From: DATNPX01 sp036702975
Lineage (GTDB): Bacteria; Cyanobacteriota; Vampirovibrionia; Obscuribacterales; Obscuribacteraceae
Length of the DNA stretch: 64,000 bases
Assembly (NCBI GenBank): GCA_036702975.1
Contig: DATNPX010000034.1
Location: forward strand, 186,001 to 250,000
Direction of reading: 5' to 3'
Within the stretch, counting starts at the first letter, position 1; each line of letters starts with the position of its first letter. The notes beneath the pieces were generated by a model. The model was not told the origin of the DNA. It worked only from the letters and a program-made list of their open reading frames with translations, and did not search any database. Both the position numbers and the translations under genes were made by a program. Below, piece after piece: positions 1-9,671 of the stretch.

Positions 1-60
1 CTTAAATCGAAGTGTTACTCGTGACGTATTAACGTGGGTGAAATATTTAGTCCATAGATA

Positions 61-426
61 GTGCTTCATCATCAGATAGCCGCAATTCCCGCAAATTTCG
101 CACGAAACTGTCTGCATATTCCTTTAGACAAACCAAATTTCACTCCTGAACGTAATGAGGCGATACGTTCGACCAAACTGGGGCTGCAAGAAATGAACAA
201 AAACAAAAAGACGACCAGGCCGGAACAAGGAGGAGTCCTTGAAAGCTTATGCGCGCAGCTTGAGAATCTCGATGATAAGAAGGAAGCTGATGCCTGGAGC
301 CACAGCTGCAAGCAGAACTGCAGGAAAGCGGCGCGCTTTATAAGCACTGGGCATTTAGCTGTCGAGACATTTACGGAGTCTTCACACTTGGCTCAAAACA
401 GATTCAAAACACAAATGAAGGCTTAA
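61..426 (+). CDS. Doubtful small ORF, hypothetical
   Basis: An open frame of up to 121 codons begins with TTG/GTG-like or later ATG choices; an internal ATG near 193 would give a 77-residue Lys/Gln-rich protein. I recognise no domain, membrane segment or signal peptide. No clear ribosome binding site precedes either start. It sits upstream of a secreted TPR gene on the same strand, so it could be a small real gene, but amino acid composition is also compatible with chance. The first 60 bases of the window show nothing. Confidence 0.2.
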   Translation: MLHHQIAAIPANFARNCLHIPLDKPNFTPERNEAIRSTKLGLQEMNKNKKTTRPEQGGVLESLCAQLENLDDKKEADAWSHSCKQNCRKAARFISTGHLAVETFTESSHLAQNRFKTQMKA

Positions 427-470
427 CGAACCTATTTTGTAATTGAACGGATACCAATCATGGGCCATCC

Positions 471-1265
471 GTGAACTTAAAATCTGTTGTTTTTGCCTCT
501 CTAATCGTCACTCTCATTTCGGCTAACAGCAAGACATACTCGCATCCTGACTATGTCTTCTATGAGACACATCAAAGGTCTCATTATCTTCTAATGCAGT
601 CACACCAGTACGATGCGGCGATGGAATTGTGTAACCGTTGGCTGCAAGAAAACAAGGACGAAGCGGGTGCCTATGCTTGTCGTGCGGACACGTTTGCAAC
701 GACCGGACGCTATAAAGAGGCGCTTTTAGACATCGATGAAGCTTTACAATTGGCGCCCAACTGTGGTGCTTTCTACGACGAACGTGCCGACATCTACCGA
801 AAAAGCGGAGAGATCAAGAAAGCGCTAGAAAATTGGTATCTTGGATTACAACACATCGACTCCTCCGAAGGCGGCGGTGGCTCTTGGGAGCACAAAAATA
901 TCGGCGTCATTTACATGTCGCAGGGCAGATCAAAACCGGCGCTCGAAGAGTTCGATCGGGCTGCGCGAACCAATCAGAACGATACAGAAGCCGTCTATCT
1001 AAGAGCCAACGCCTTGTTCGCTTGCGCTCAGTTCGAAAACTCCCTCAAAGACCTGAACTACGTAATAGCTAAAGAGCACGAGTGGAAAGCGGCATTTCAG
1101 CGTCGCGCTATTGTTCTCGAAAAGATCGGCACATCGACAGCCGCAGCGGAAGAGTGGAAGTTCATTCAGTCTAAAAAGTGGACGGGAAAAATAGCTGCTG
1201 TCCATCTTTTAACCCCAACCTTCCTAACCCAATACGACATCGAAAGACTAAGAAAATCGCACTAA
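471..1265 (+). CDS. Secreted TPR-repeat protein
   Basis: The 264-residue product begins with a hydrophobic segment (about residues 4-18) that looks like a secretion signal. It is followed by four or five tetratricopeptide repeats between about residues 50 and 230, with the usual pattern of small residues and Ala/Tyr spacing (for example RADTFATTGRYKEALLDIDE). TPRs are protein-protein interaction scaffolds; nothing here points to a catalytic role. The start is GTG at 471: the ATG 11 bases upstream is in another frame and stops at once. The next gene on the same strand is also a secreted TPR protein, so the two may act together. Confidence 0.75.
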   Translation: MNLKSVVFASLIVTLISANSKTYSHPDYVFYETHQRSHYLLMQSHQYDAAMELCNRWLQENKDEAGAYACRADTFATTGRYKEALLDIDEALQLAPNCGAFYDERADIYRKSGEIKKALENWYLGLQHIDSSEGGGGSWEHKNIGVIYMSQGRSKPALEEFDRAARTNQNDTEAVYLRANALFACAQFENSLKDLNYVIAKEHEWKAAFQRRAIVLEKIGTSTAAAEEWKFIQSKKWTGKIAAVHLLTPTFLTQYDIERLRKSH

Positions 1266-1332
1266 GACTGGTCAGGTGACCGTTTAGGACACTGGCAGAA
1301 GCGGGTATTACAGAGGCAATCAGTCTCCGGAG

Positions 1333-2316
1333 TTGGTCGTGCGCCGATATTCGCTTACGTTCATGCTCGTCCTTTTGTTCGCGCCACAGCCCGCTTCGGC
1401 GCAGACGGAACGTTTTCAGGGCCAAGGCATAGACCTGGGCAACCTTGCACCTCCTGGCTCAAGAGGTACTTCAACTCTAGGTCCTAGTACTGGGCGAGTC
1501 GGTACCATGCACGGTCCCAAATTTGGAGACCCCGGGCACATACCAGACTCAGTTACGCGTACTTACCAGCAGGGGATAAATCCGGACCTCAGTCCGGCTC
1601 AAGCTCTTTATCAGCAAAATCGTGCCATTCAAACGTATTCAAATCTCGGTTATCAATTCGAAGCAAAAAAACAATGGGAAAACGCAGAAAAAGCGTTCAA
1701 ATATGTTTTGAAAGTTTCTGTGTTGCGCGATGGTGTGGGAAGCCCCAAGATGATTCCTATCTTGCAGCATCTTGCGGTTGTTGCCTCTGAGCAGAAGCAC
1801 TACCCGGAGGCGATCGGCTTCCAGGACCGAGTCGTATCATTCGCAAAAAACAGCGGTGACGCAACGGCGCAGGTAATGGCGCAAGTGAGTCTTGCGAAAC
1901 TCTACTTCTTCAATCAAGACATGGACAACGCGGAGTCTACGATGCGAGAAGCCTATGTGTTGACGCAACAACTTCCGTCACTGCCAGACGATAAAAAGAA
2001 AGTTGTGACGCGCACTTTCGGAAAGATACTACGAGCCGAGAATAAAGACGCAGAGGCCGTTCAAGTCGATCCGGACCCGAATGATTCGGAAGTATCAACA
2101 AAGCCTGAAACAACGCCAGCAAACGATAGTTCTAGTAGTAAACCAAATGATGCTGCTGCCGCAAAAGGAGTGAACAACGGAGCTACCAAAGGGTCCGATG
2201 GCACCACAGCTAAAGCTACCGACAGCAAAACCTCTCAGAACAGCAGCAGCATAGTGCCGAAGGCTAGTGAAACTGCAACTTCTTCGCAGAAGTCTGCCGG
2301 CGCGACAAACAACTGA
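1333..2316 (+). CDS. Secreted TPR protein with Ser/Thr/Ala-rich tail
   Basis: A 327-residue protein. A signal peptide covers residues 1-23 (VRRYSLTFMLVLLFAPQP then ASA, a good signal peptidase I site). Residues about 90-240 contain TPR-like helical repeats. The last 80 residues are a low-complexity Ser/Thr/Ala/Asp/Lys tail without predicted structure, which could be a linker to the cell surface. The open frame starts at TTG 1333, and GTG at 1339 is an equally plausible start. Function is unknown. It follows another secreted TPR gene by 67 bases in the same direction. Confidence 0.7.
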   Translation: MVVRRYSLTFMLVLLFAPQPASAQTERFQGQGIDLGNLAPPGSRGTSTLGPSTGRVGTMHGPKFGDPGHIPDSVTRTYQQGINPDLSPAQALYQQNRAIQTYSNLGYQFEAKKQWENAEKAFKYVLKVSVLRDGVGSPKMIPILQHLAVVASEQKHYPEAIGFQDRVVSFAKNSGDATAQVMAQVSLAKLYFFNQDMDNAESTMREAYVLTQQLPSLPDDKKKVVTRTFGKILRAENKDAEAVQVDPDPNDSEVSTKPETTPANDSSSSKPNDAAAAKGVNNGATKGSDGTTAKATDSKTSQNSSSIVPKASETATSSQKSAGATNN

Positions 2317-2450
2317 TTCAAATACTACAAAATACTCCAGATAAACATCAGGATATTTCCTAGTGTTTTCTAGAGCAACTCACTTATGCTGGAGCAGTTA
2401 GACGTCAATTGCTCACCGAAGAATGCCTTCGTTGACGAACTGGAGAGCTG

Positions 2451-3047
2451 ATGCACAACGAACGAGTCACCCTCTGGATCGGTTTCGCAACCGCATTCCT
2501 TGCCCTTACCACATACCCTGCAAACGCAAACAACTTCGGCAACACCCAGAATCTTCCAGATGCTACGCAAATCGAACGTTCTCGTTTGCAAGTAGACATT
2601 GTCAACAAAAATCCTATTGTTCGCGACACACGTAAAGCGCCCGAAGATACTACCTATGTGATCAACGTTCCGCCAATGCCAACGGCACAGCACAATGTTG
2701 TGCAAATAGGGATTCCGACAGCAACAGCAGGAAACCCAGAAACGGTGCCGATCATGAGGTCAGGATTACCAAACGCACAATTCGGCTCGAATATTCCAGC
2801 CAACCCGGTCGTGCAACCAAATTCACTGCCCGGTGGCTCATCGACAAACAGACTAGCAAGATTATCTGGCGAGAGGATAGCCAAGAACCGTCAAGCACCA
2901 GATGTGGTGAAGTTGGCACCGGGTGTGGTGACGCCTGTGGAAACTAAAACATATGGTATAACATTTAGTGCATTGAATTCCGATTCGCACCATGCAGTTA
3001 GTAGCGTTAAGGCCGTGCTTCAGGAGAAGGGTGCCTTGTTGAAGTAG
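2451..3047 (+). CDS. Secreted hypothetical protein, possibly frameshifted at its C-terminus
   Basis: A 198-residue protein beginning with a clear signal peptide (residues 1-27, ending in YPANA before NNF). The mature part is rich in Pro, Asn, Val and Thr and looks extended or disordered; no known domain is recognised. The ATG is preceded by GGAGAG three bases upstream, which supports this start. The frame closes at TAG 3045-3047, but an adjacent frame continues open and protein-like to 3205 (see the next entry), so the annotated C-terminus may be an artefact or a real mutation. Confidence 0.65.
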   Translation: MHNERVTLWIGFATAFLALTTYPANANNFGNTQNLPDATQIERSRLQVDIVNKNPIVRDTRKAPEDTTYVINVPPMPTAQHNVVQIGIPTATAGNPETVPIMRSGLPNAQFGSNIPANPVVQPNSLPGGSSTNRLARLSGERIAKNRQAPDVVKLAPGVVTPVETKTYGITFSALNSDSHHAVSSVKAVLQEKGALLK

Positions 3048-3205
3048 AAATCGTTTGTAGATTAGGCAGCTGCGACACCCATGTGAACGAGGGTACAGGA
3101 ACTGGTCAGCTGGCTCGGCACCTGGAGCCACTTGCGAAAGGGCTCGATGATCTGAGAACGGCTACAAAAGTGCGAACTTTGAATTTGGCTGATCTTGAGA
3201 ACTAG
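3048..3205 (+). other. Possible frameshifted C-terminal extension of the preceding gene
   Basis: Immediately after the TAG at 3045, the -1 frame is open from 3011 to the stop at 3203-3205. It reads like protein: about 51 codons after the stop, with balanced composition and Leu/Ala-rich helical character. One extra G after codon AAG at 3042-3044 would read straight through from ...ALLK into VEIVCRLGSCD. No good independent start codon with a ribosome binding site is visible in this stretch. It may be an assembly error or a true frameshift; the alternative is that it is non-coding spacer. Confidence 0.35.
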
Positions 3206-3624
3206 GTGTTCTCGAAAAAGGTTTTGCCAGCTACAGCAACTGCGCTGTCTTGCTCACCAGAGCCGCCACTGACACCAATTGAACCAATTACCTTTCCGTT
3301 TTTAACCAGGGTGACGCCGCCAGCGAAGGTCATTATTCGGCCACGGTTCGAGACCTGAATACCAAAAAACTGTTTTCCTGATTGCGACTCGGCGGCAAGG
3401 GCTTCAGTGCTCAAATCGAAACACTTAGCAGTGAATGCTTTATTGACCGAGATGTCGATACTGCCGATCCAGGCACCATCCATGCGAGCATGTGCCACCA
3501 GATTGCCACCGACATCGGCGACGGCAATATTCATTGGTTGGCCTATCTCTTGCGCTTTCTTTTCGCAAGCTTCGATTATCTTTTTTGCTTCGGCGAGTGA
3601 AACGGTCTCTAGCGAGATTGTCAT
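3202..3624 (-). CDS. GlcG/HbpS family (DUF336) protein
   Basis: A 140-residue protein of the GlcG/HbpS (DUF336) family. Family hallmarks seen are the early stretch AVADVGGNLVAHARMDGAW, a central KAFTA segment, and the Gly-rich end FAGGVTLVKNGKVIGSIGVS. Members have been linked to haem binding, glycolate operons and cobalamin-related genes, so the specific role here is open. The open frame extends 26 codons further upstream, but ATG at 3624 is preferred because it is preceded by AAGGA and because family proteins begin near MTISLETVSL. It stands alone between a secreted hypothetical and a CHAP-like gene. Confidence 0.8.
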   Translation of the reverse strand: MTISLETVSLAEAKKIIEACEKKAQEIGQPMNIAVADVGGNLVAHARMDGAWIGSIDISVNKAFTAKCFDLSTEALAAESQSGKQFFGIQVSNRGRIMTFAGGVTLVKNGKVIGSIGVSGGSGEQDSAVAVAGKTFFENT

Positions 3625-3686
3625 GATCCTTGCTTCCTGTGTTTGTAGTCTATCGCGGAAAAGATATTGTACATAAGGTTCACCGG

Positions 3687-4340
3687 TTAAAACGGAAACC
3701 ACCTGACTTTAATTCCGCCGCGATTTCGATTTGCAGGCGCCGTCGCAAAAACAGGACTGTACACTTTGTAGTGGCCACCAGTCATCTTGCTGAAGTCGAT
3801 TGTCTGAGTCTGAACGCGTTTGTCACCGTTGACATTCTGTTGCAAAATCGTAACTGTACCGTTAGTCAGTGCGTAGACAATGGCTGTGTGCTCAGGAGCA
3901 CCCAGGGTAAATTCAACAGTTCTTTGCGGCTGACTTTCCACGAACTGGCAACCTGTGAACTGGATGATGTCACCTGGTTGCCAGGTTTCGTTGGGCGCAA
4001 GTTCACGCCCAAATACATAACCGCGCGCGGGCTGAGCACCTGCAGCAACGAGCGCTTCTTCGGCAAGTGTCCAGCATTCCCCGTTGCCGACTTTAGTTCC
4101 TAAATGCTCAACCGCATAATTTGCGACTCTAACATTTAGCTCTGGAAATCCGTAATTGTTGGGAACGAGAGGAGCATGCCACTGGTCGATGCCATTGGGC
4201 TGCGGAGTTAAGGTCAGTGGCATTGCTGATTGTTGCTGCACGGAAGCGAACTCTGAATTAGCATTGGAATGATGGCGCGCGAAACAGGGACTCACCGAAA
4301 TGAGCACGGCGGCGCTAAGAACTTTGAGAAGACGATTCAT
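3687..4340 (-). CDS. Secreted CHAP/NlpC-like cysteine peptidase-fold protein
   Basis: A 217-residue protein with an N-terminal signal peptide (residues 1-21, VLSAAVLISVSPCFA). The remainder contains a papain-like set of elements: Cys in GNGECWTLAEEAL, His in PEHTAIVYA and a polar Asn/Gln in LQQNVNGD. This order is that of CHAP/NlpC-type amidases, which cut peptidoglycan, or of related non-enzymatic cysteine-proteinase-fold domains. The assignment rests on motif order only. Its start is ATG at 4340. A cell-wall role is inferred, not shown. Confidence 0.6.
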   Translation of the reverse strand: MNRLLKVLSAAVLISVSPCFARHHSNANSEFASVQQQSAMPLTLTPQPNGIDQWHAPLVPNNYGFPELNVRVANYAVEHLGTKVGNGECWTLAEEALVAAGAQPARGYVFGRELAPNETWQPGDIIQFTGCQFVESQPQRTVEFTLGAPEHTAIVYALTNGTVTILQQNVNGDKRVQTQTIDFSKMTGGHYKVYSPVFATAPANRNRGGIKVRWFPF

Positions 4341-4455
4341 TCAAAATCAAGTATAGCCTCAAATATATACGCAACTCAATTTACACAATCTCCATGAGGT
4401 CTGGATAAAGTAGTGAATGCGTTTCAGCCTGAGATGAGGCAGGTATAGGATCAAA

Positions 4456-7400
4456 CTAAGCCACAAAACCTTCGGCAAGTGCCGGCTGCAGATCGTTTTG
4501 ATTCTCGGAAGGAGCGTACCCGGCAGCAGATTTAGAGCCGGCTTCACACGGAACAATCTGCCAGAACATTGGCAGATAGTGTTCCCATGCAGCTAATATC
4601 TGAGCGGCCCGCGCACTTCCAGTTTTTGCATGATGGGCGCCGATCAAGTCTTTAAGTGAATATGCTTCGTTAGATCCAACGCGGCGTAGCTCTTTGTCGC
4701 AATCCAGATTAATCACATGATTGAACTTATCATGTTCGTCCAGAACAAACGCGGTTCCCCCGGTCATGCCGGCACCGAAGTTCCTTCCGACGTCACCAAG
4801 AACAACAACGGTGCCACCAGTCATATATTCGCAACAATGGTCGCCCGCACCTTCGATGACGGCTATGGCGTTGGAGTTTCTTACGCCAAAACGCTCGCCG
4901 GCCTGACCGGCAGCATAGAGCGCACCACCAGTAGCACCATACAGGCATGTATTTCCAAGGATGGTATTTTCATGAGTAGTCAAATTGTTGTGATGAACTT
5001 CGAAAGGTCTGATCGTGATTTCGCCGCCATTCATGCCTTTTCCGACATAGTCATTAGCTTCGCCAACCAACTCCAAGGTCACATTCTTCGTGTTGAAGGC
5101 ACCGAAGCTTTGCCCGGCTGAACCTCTGAACGTTAGCGTGATGCGTCCGCCAAATCCATAGTTACCGTATCGCTTAACGATTGCGCCAGAGAGGCGTGCG
5201 CCAACGGTTCGATCCGTATTCTTGATGTTCAAAGTCTTATGGGCAGTTTCATGATGATCGACAGCATGCTTTATGCCCTCGTCGTTGAGTATCAGCTCAT
5301 CGAGCGGTTCATAATCTCGCTCTTCCTCTAGTTGATTTTCAGGCATATGGTGCTCGAACGCGTCTGAAGTAACTTCGCTCAACAAAATGCTCAGGTCAAC
5401 GCCGTCTGTTTTCGCAAGCGAAACATCAGTCTTCTGCCGAATTAGATTTGTATTGCCAATGAGCTCTTCAAGCGAACGGTAACCTAGGCGTGCAAGGATA
5501 ACTCGAACTTCCTCTGCCACCATCGTGAAAAATTCGATGATCGGCTCGGGTGTCGCATTGAACTTTTGTCTGAGATGTTCTTTTTGACTCGTAATGCCAA
5601 CAGGACAGTTGTTCGTGTGGCAGACTCGAGCCATGATACAGCCCGCTGCAATCAAAGCTATGGTGCCAAAGCCAAACTCTTGCGCACCGAGAAGCGCAGC
5701 TATGACGACGTCCCAACCACTGCGAAGCCCGCCATCAACACGCAAAAGAACTCTCTCTCTCAGACCATTGGCGAGCAGCGCTTGATGAACTTCGGACAAT
5801 CCCAACTCCCACGGCATGCCAGCATGCTTGATGGAACTTAAAGGTGAGGCACCGGTACCGCCATCGTGTCCTGAAACTTGAATCACGTCCGCGTTCGCTT
5901 TTGCGACACCAGTGGCGATGGTGCCGATTCCAATCTCTGATACCAGCTTTACCGAAACCTTTGCTTTGGGATTGATCTCGTTCAGATCAAAAATCAACTG
6001 CGCGAGATCTTCGATTGAGTAGATGTCGTGGTGCGGTGGGGGTGAAATCAATGTTGTGCCGGGATTTGCACCGCGCACCTTCGCGATGTATTCGGTAACT
6101 TTGTGTCCAGGTAGCTGTCCACCTTCACCGGGTTTAGAGCCCTGAGCCATTTTGATTTCTAACTGCTTAGCCGACACCAGATATTCGGGTGTCACACCAA
6201 ACCTTCCAGACGCCACTTGCCTAATTGCAGACGAGGCGCTGTCACCAGGTTTCAAATCGCGGAGTCCGGGATATTTTTCACTTGTACCATCCTCTCGAAC
6301 ATCATCGATCGGATGGTAGCGCAGAGGATCTTCGCCACCTTCACCAGAGTTAGACTTGCCACCAATTCTATTCATAGCGACAGCGACAGTTTCATGAGCT
6401 TCCTGAGACAGCGAGCCCAAAGACATACCGCCAGTGCAAAAACGTTTCATAATCTCAGAAGCAGGTTCTACTTCGCCAATATCTATCGATTGGCGGGTAG
6501 AGGTGCATTCAAGCAGATCTCTCAAAGCAGCCGGCGGGCGCTTACGAATCAAGTCTAGATAAGAATCTGCCGCTTCGCGTTTTTGCGTCTCGGTTGCTGA
6601 AGCATCGGCCCTCAGTTGCAGCGCTTTATGCAGCACTTTCACAACGGAAGGATTGTTACCGTGGTATTCGCCACCGTTACGGTGCTTGATGAGTCCGAAG
6701 TTACGCAGACCTTCGCTATTTGGATAAGCGCCCTTATGAAATTCGAGAACCTCGCTCTCAACGTGACGAGCATTCAAACCACCAACGCGAGAGACTGTGC
6801 CGTCAAAGCACATCTCAATCACGTCTGAAGCCAAACCGATACACTCGAAGATCTGCGCTCCAACATAGCTGGACAAGGTCGAGATACCCATCTTGGACAA
6901 GATTTTGAGAAGTCCGTGTTCTATGGCATGACGATAGTTGCTTTGAGCCTCCTCCAGCGACAATGCCGTCGCTTTCGATTGCGGCTCTGCCTTGCTGTCA
7001 CCTTCGCGACCAGGCTGCGTGAAACCAATTACCTGTCCCTGACTTCCATGCTTTTGAATTAGCCAGCGACGAACAGACTCAAACGCCATGAATGGATACA
7101 CAGCCTGAGCACCATAGCCGAGCAGGCAAGCGAAATGATGTGTGTTCCAACACTGGCTCGTTTCAACGACGAGCGAACAATGCAAGCGCAGACCAGAATC
7201 AATCAAGTGATGGTGAATGGCACCAACTGCCATCAATGGCGGTATTATCGCTTGTGTTTCCGAACAATAGCGGTCAGTGAGAACTAGTACGCTAGCGCCC
7301 TCACGAACGAGCATCTCAGCTTCTACACAGATCCGCGTTAAAGCATCTTTCAACCCTTCAGTCATATAGTCGAAGAGTGTAGAGAGCTGACGCACTTCTA

Positions 7401-9117
7401 ATTCGCACGTCATCAAATTGCCGAATTCAGACTCATTGAGCACGGGACTGTGCAGCGTAATCAAAAGGTCGCTCGACGGTTCTGCACGATAAAGGCTCAG
7501 TCTCTTACCAATATGAACATCAAGAGACATGACCAATTTTTCGCGCATGTGGTCGATGGGCGGGTTGGTCACTTGGGCGAAGCGCTGTTTGAAGTAATCG
7601 TAAATGACCCTCGGCTTGCTCGAAAGCATGGCCAAAGCGGCATCGTCTCCCATAGAGAAGACCGGCTCGGCACCACTTTCTGCCATCGGAGCAACAATGA
7701 AATCAAGATCTTCTTTGGTGAAGCCAACTGCGTTTTGCAGCTGCACCAGCTCATCGTCTGTATATACGCAGAATGCACGTGCAGGCTTAGACTTCAAATG
7801 TTTGCGAGTCTGCTCCAGCCATTTTTCATAGGGCTTTCTCGCAGAAACTTCTTTCTTGATTTGAACGTTGGTTCTCAGCTCGCCTGTTTTGAGATCCACT
7901 GCAAACATCTGTCCTGGACCTAATCTGCCTCGGCGAACGACTGATTCGGACGGCAGTTCCAATGCACCGGCTTCAGAACACAAAAAGATAGCACCATCGG
8001 AAAGCTGCGCAAAACGAGCAGGGCGTAATCCATTGCGGTCCGAACAAGCACCCAATAGATTCCCGTCGCTAAAGACAACCAGCGCTGGTCCATCCCATGG
8101 CTCCTGCAAAGCTGCATAGTACTCGTAAAAGTTTGAGACGGAAGGAGAGTCCTTAAAAGAAGGATGACCATAGTGCGCTTCCGGCACGAGTATCATCATC
8201 GCTTCTTCAACGCTCTTACCGGCTCGTAATAGCATCTCGAGCGCGTCATCAAGACTTGCCGAATCAGAGCCATCCGGATCGATCAAAGGCAAAATATTTT
8301 TGCCTTCCTGCAGCCATGGCATCTCGTGCAAGAAAGACTCTCGTGCTTTCGCCCAATTGCGGTTACCGAGCACAGAGTTGATTTCGCCGTTGTGGCCCAA
8401 TGTACGGAAAGGTTGAGCCAGAGCCCAGCGCGGCATAGTATTTGTGCTGAATCGACGATGGAAGACGACCCACTGCGCGGTGAAATCTTGATCGTTCAAG
8501 TCAAGATAAAATTGCTTGAGCTGCGCACCACGAGAGAGAGCCTTGTAGACAATGGTTTTCGTCGACAATGAGGCGATGGAGAAATCGCGCCACGACGCCT
8601 TAGTTTTTGAATGACGCAACAAACACTTGCGAACGATGAGAAGTCGCTGTTCGATTTTCTCTTCGTCCCACGCGAGCGGCGCTTGCACGAGAACCTGCTC
8701 TACACGCGGGCATGTGCTCCGCGCTTTCGGTCCAAGTGCAGCCAGATCGATAGGCACAGATCTCCAGGCCAAGACCTGCAGTTCATGCTCAATGAAGCAC
8801 TCTTCGGTTAACTGCTTATATTCGTCGACCGGCAGTGTAGGTAAGAAAAACATCCCCACTGCCTGATTCTTCCCAATCTGCCAGCCACTCTTAGACAGAA
8901 ATTGCCAGGGAATGCTCGTTAATATGCCAGCACCGTCGCCACTCAATTGATCGGCAGCACAAGCACCACGATGCTCGACGCGAGACAATGCAGTCAAGGC
9001 ATCATCAATAGCATGATAGCTAGCGTTCGGACGGTAAATGAAACCGACACCACAAGCGTCTTTTTCTTCAAATAAATCAGAATGCTGAGTCTTCATTGGG
9101 CTCTTAAGATCCTTCAC
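4456..9117 (-). CDS. gltB: Glutamate synthase large subunit (GOGAT)
   Basis: This 1553-residue protein makes glutamate from glutamine and 2-oxoglutarate. It has the full architecture: an N-terminal Ntn amidotransferase domain with its nucleophile Cys22 in KDACGVGF, a central domain, an FMN-binding synthase domain, the 3Fe-4S cluster cysteines at 1160, 1166 and 1171 (C-x5-C-x4-C in AAGCIMARVCHTNNCPVG), and the C-terminal beta-helix (GXXGG repeats). Length fits both ferredoxin- and NADPH-dependent forms. No gltD small subunit is adjacent, so a ferredoxin-dependent enzyme or a remote gltD are both possible. The frame starts at GTG 9117; ATG at 9096, seven codons in, is an alternative start. Confidence 0.97.
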   Translation of the reverse strand: MKDLKSPMKTQHSDLFEEKDACGVGFIYRPNASYHAIDDALTALSRVEHRGACAADQLSGDGAGILTSIPWQFLSKSGWQIGKNQAVGMFFLPTLPVDEYKQLTEECFIEHELQVLAWRSVPIDLAALGPKARSTCPRVEQVLVQAPLAWDEEKIEQRLLIVRKCLLRHSKTKASWRDFSIASLSTKTIVYKALSRGAQLKQFYLDLNDQDFTAQWVVFHRRFSTNTMPRWALAQPFRTLGHNGEINSVLGNRNWAKARESFLHEMPWLQEGKNILPLIDPDGSDSASLDDALEMLLRAGKSVEEAMMILVPEAHYGHPSFKDSPSVSNFYEYYAALQEPWDGPALVVFSDGNLLGACSDRNGLRPARFAQLSDGAIFLCSEAGALELPSESVVRRGRLGPGQMFAVDLKTGELRTNVQIKKEVSARKPYEKWLEQTRKHLKSKPARAFCVYTDDELVQLQNAVGFTKEDLDFIVAPMAESGAEPVFSMGDDAALAMLSSKPRVIYDYFKQRFAQVTNPPIDHMREKLVMSLDVHIGKRLSLYRAEPSSDLLITLHSPVLNESEFGNLMTCELEVRQLSTLFDYMTEGLKDALTRICVEAEMLVREGASVLVLTDRYCSETQAIIPPLMAVGAIHHHLIDSGLRLHCSLVVETSQCWNTHHFACLLGYGAQAVYPFMAFESVRRWLIQKHGSQGQVIGFTQPGREGDSKAEPQSKATALSLEEAQSNYRHAIEHGLLKILSKMGISTLSSYVGAQIFECIGLASDVIEMCFDGTVSRVGGLNARHVESEVLEFHKGAYPNSEGLRNFGLIKHRNGGEYHGNNPSVVKVLHKALQLRADASATETQKREAADSYLDLIRKRPPAALRDLLECTSTRQSIDIGEVEPASEIMKRFCTGGMSLGSLSQEAHETVAVAMNRIGGKSNSGEGGEDPLRYHPIDDVREDGTSEKYPGLRDLKPGDSASSAIRQVASGRFGVTPEYLVSAKQLEIKMAQGSKPGEGGQLPGHKVTEYIAKVRGANPGTTLISPPPHHDIYSIEDLAQLIFDLNEINPKAKVSVKLVSEIGIGTIATGVAKANADVIQVSGHDGGTGASPLSSIKHAGMPWELGLSEVHQALLANGLRERVLLRVDGGLRSGWDVVIAALLGAQEFGFGTIALIAAGCIMARVCHTNNCPVGITSQKEHLRQKFNATPEPIIEFFTMVAEEVRVILARLGYRSLEELIGNTNLIRQKTDVSLAKTDGVDLSILLSEVTSDAFEHHMPENQLEEERDYEPLDELILNDEGIKHAVDHHETAHKTLNIKNTDRTVGARLSGAIVKRYGNYGFGGRITLTFRGSAGQSFGAFNTKNVTLELVGEANDYVGKGMNGGEITIRPFEVHHNNLTTHENTILGNTCLYGATGGALYAAGQAGERFGVRNSNAIAVIEGAGDHCCEYMTGGTVVVLGDVGRNFGAGMTGGTAFVLDEHDKFNHVINLDCDKELRRVGSNEAYSLKDLIGAHHAKTGSARAAQILAAWEHYLPMFWQIVPCEAGSKSAAGYAPSENQNDLQPALAEGFVA

Positions 9118-9157
9118 GCTGTCGTTTAAGATATTGGCCCAATGCTCGGTCTATCGG

Positions 9158-9568
9158 CTATTGAAGCGCGAGATCAGGCAAGGCCATTGCAGACAAGTTG
9201 TTCTTGGTGGTGTGGATTCCCGATTGATTTACGTATACTTCGCCAACTTCGTCAGTGCTTACCTGCCAGCGGTCAAAGTAATTGCGTACAACCCAGCCAC
9301 TAAAATCTTCCGTTTCTGATTTAGCCCATGTCCAACCGGCGGAGCTGCTGATAGCTTCTAGGTTGCCACGATTGTCGTAAGCGAAAGAAAACGAAGTATC
9401 CTGATTTGCATAGCGGAACGAACTTACCTGGCCATTAGTATTCAGTGCGTAGACGTCCCCGCGCATATTTACTCTATGCTGCTCCCTTCCATTTGGACCA
9501 TTTGAGCGAGAATTCGTCTCAAACTGATACATATTGTTTTTAGATTTGGATTGATTCAGACTCTGCAT
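9158..9568 (-). CDS. Small YD-repeat (RHS-like) protein
   Basis: A 136-residue protein with no signal peptide. Residues about 45-75 contain a YD-repeat-like segment (FSFAYDNRGNLEAISSS) such as is found in RHS and teneurin-type proteins, followed by a Trp-rich segment with a further short repeat (GWVVRNYFDRWQVSTDEVG). It is far too short to be a full RHS shell. It may be a solitary module, a cargo or decoy protein, or a remnant of a longer protein. AGGAG lies about ten bases before the ATG. It is placed between leuB and gltB on the same strand, with gaps of about 100 and 40 bases. Confidence 0.6.
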   Translation of the reverse strand: MQSLNQSKSKNNMYQFETNSRSNGPNGREQHRVNMRGDVYALNTNGQVSSFRYANQDTSFSFAYDNRGNLEAISSSAGWTWAKSETEDFSGWVVRNYFDRWQVSTDEVGEVYVNQSGIHTTKNNLSAMALPDLALQ

Positions 9569-9671
9569 ATTGTTGGAACTCCTGATTGAGTGGCTGTTTC
9601 AGACTGTCGTACCTTAAAGACAAACTTTTGTTGCGATGGCGGACTTAGATACAAAGTGAAAACCGGATCGG

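Noticed and set aside
4717..5121. 134-codon plus-strand frame inside gltB
   Set aside because: It is the complement of a strongly conserved gltB region, and the composition follows the coding strand; other such frames in gltB (7450-7923, 6217-6558) were rejected likewise.
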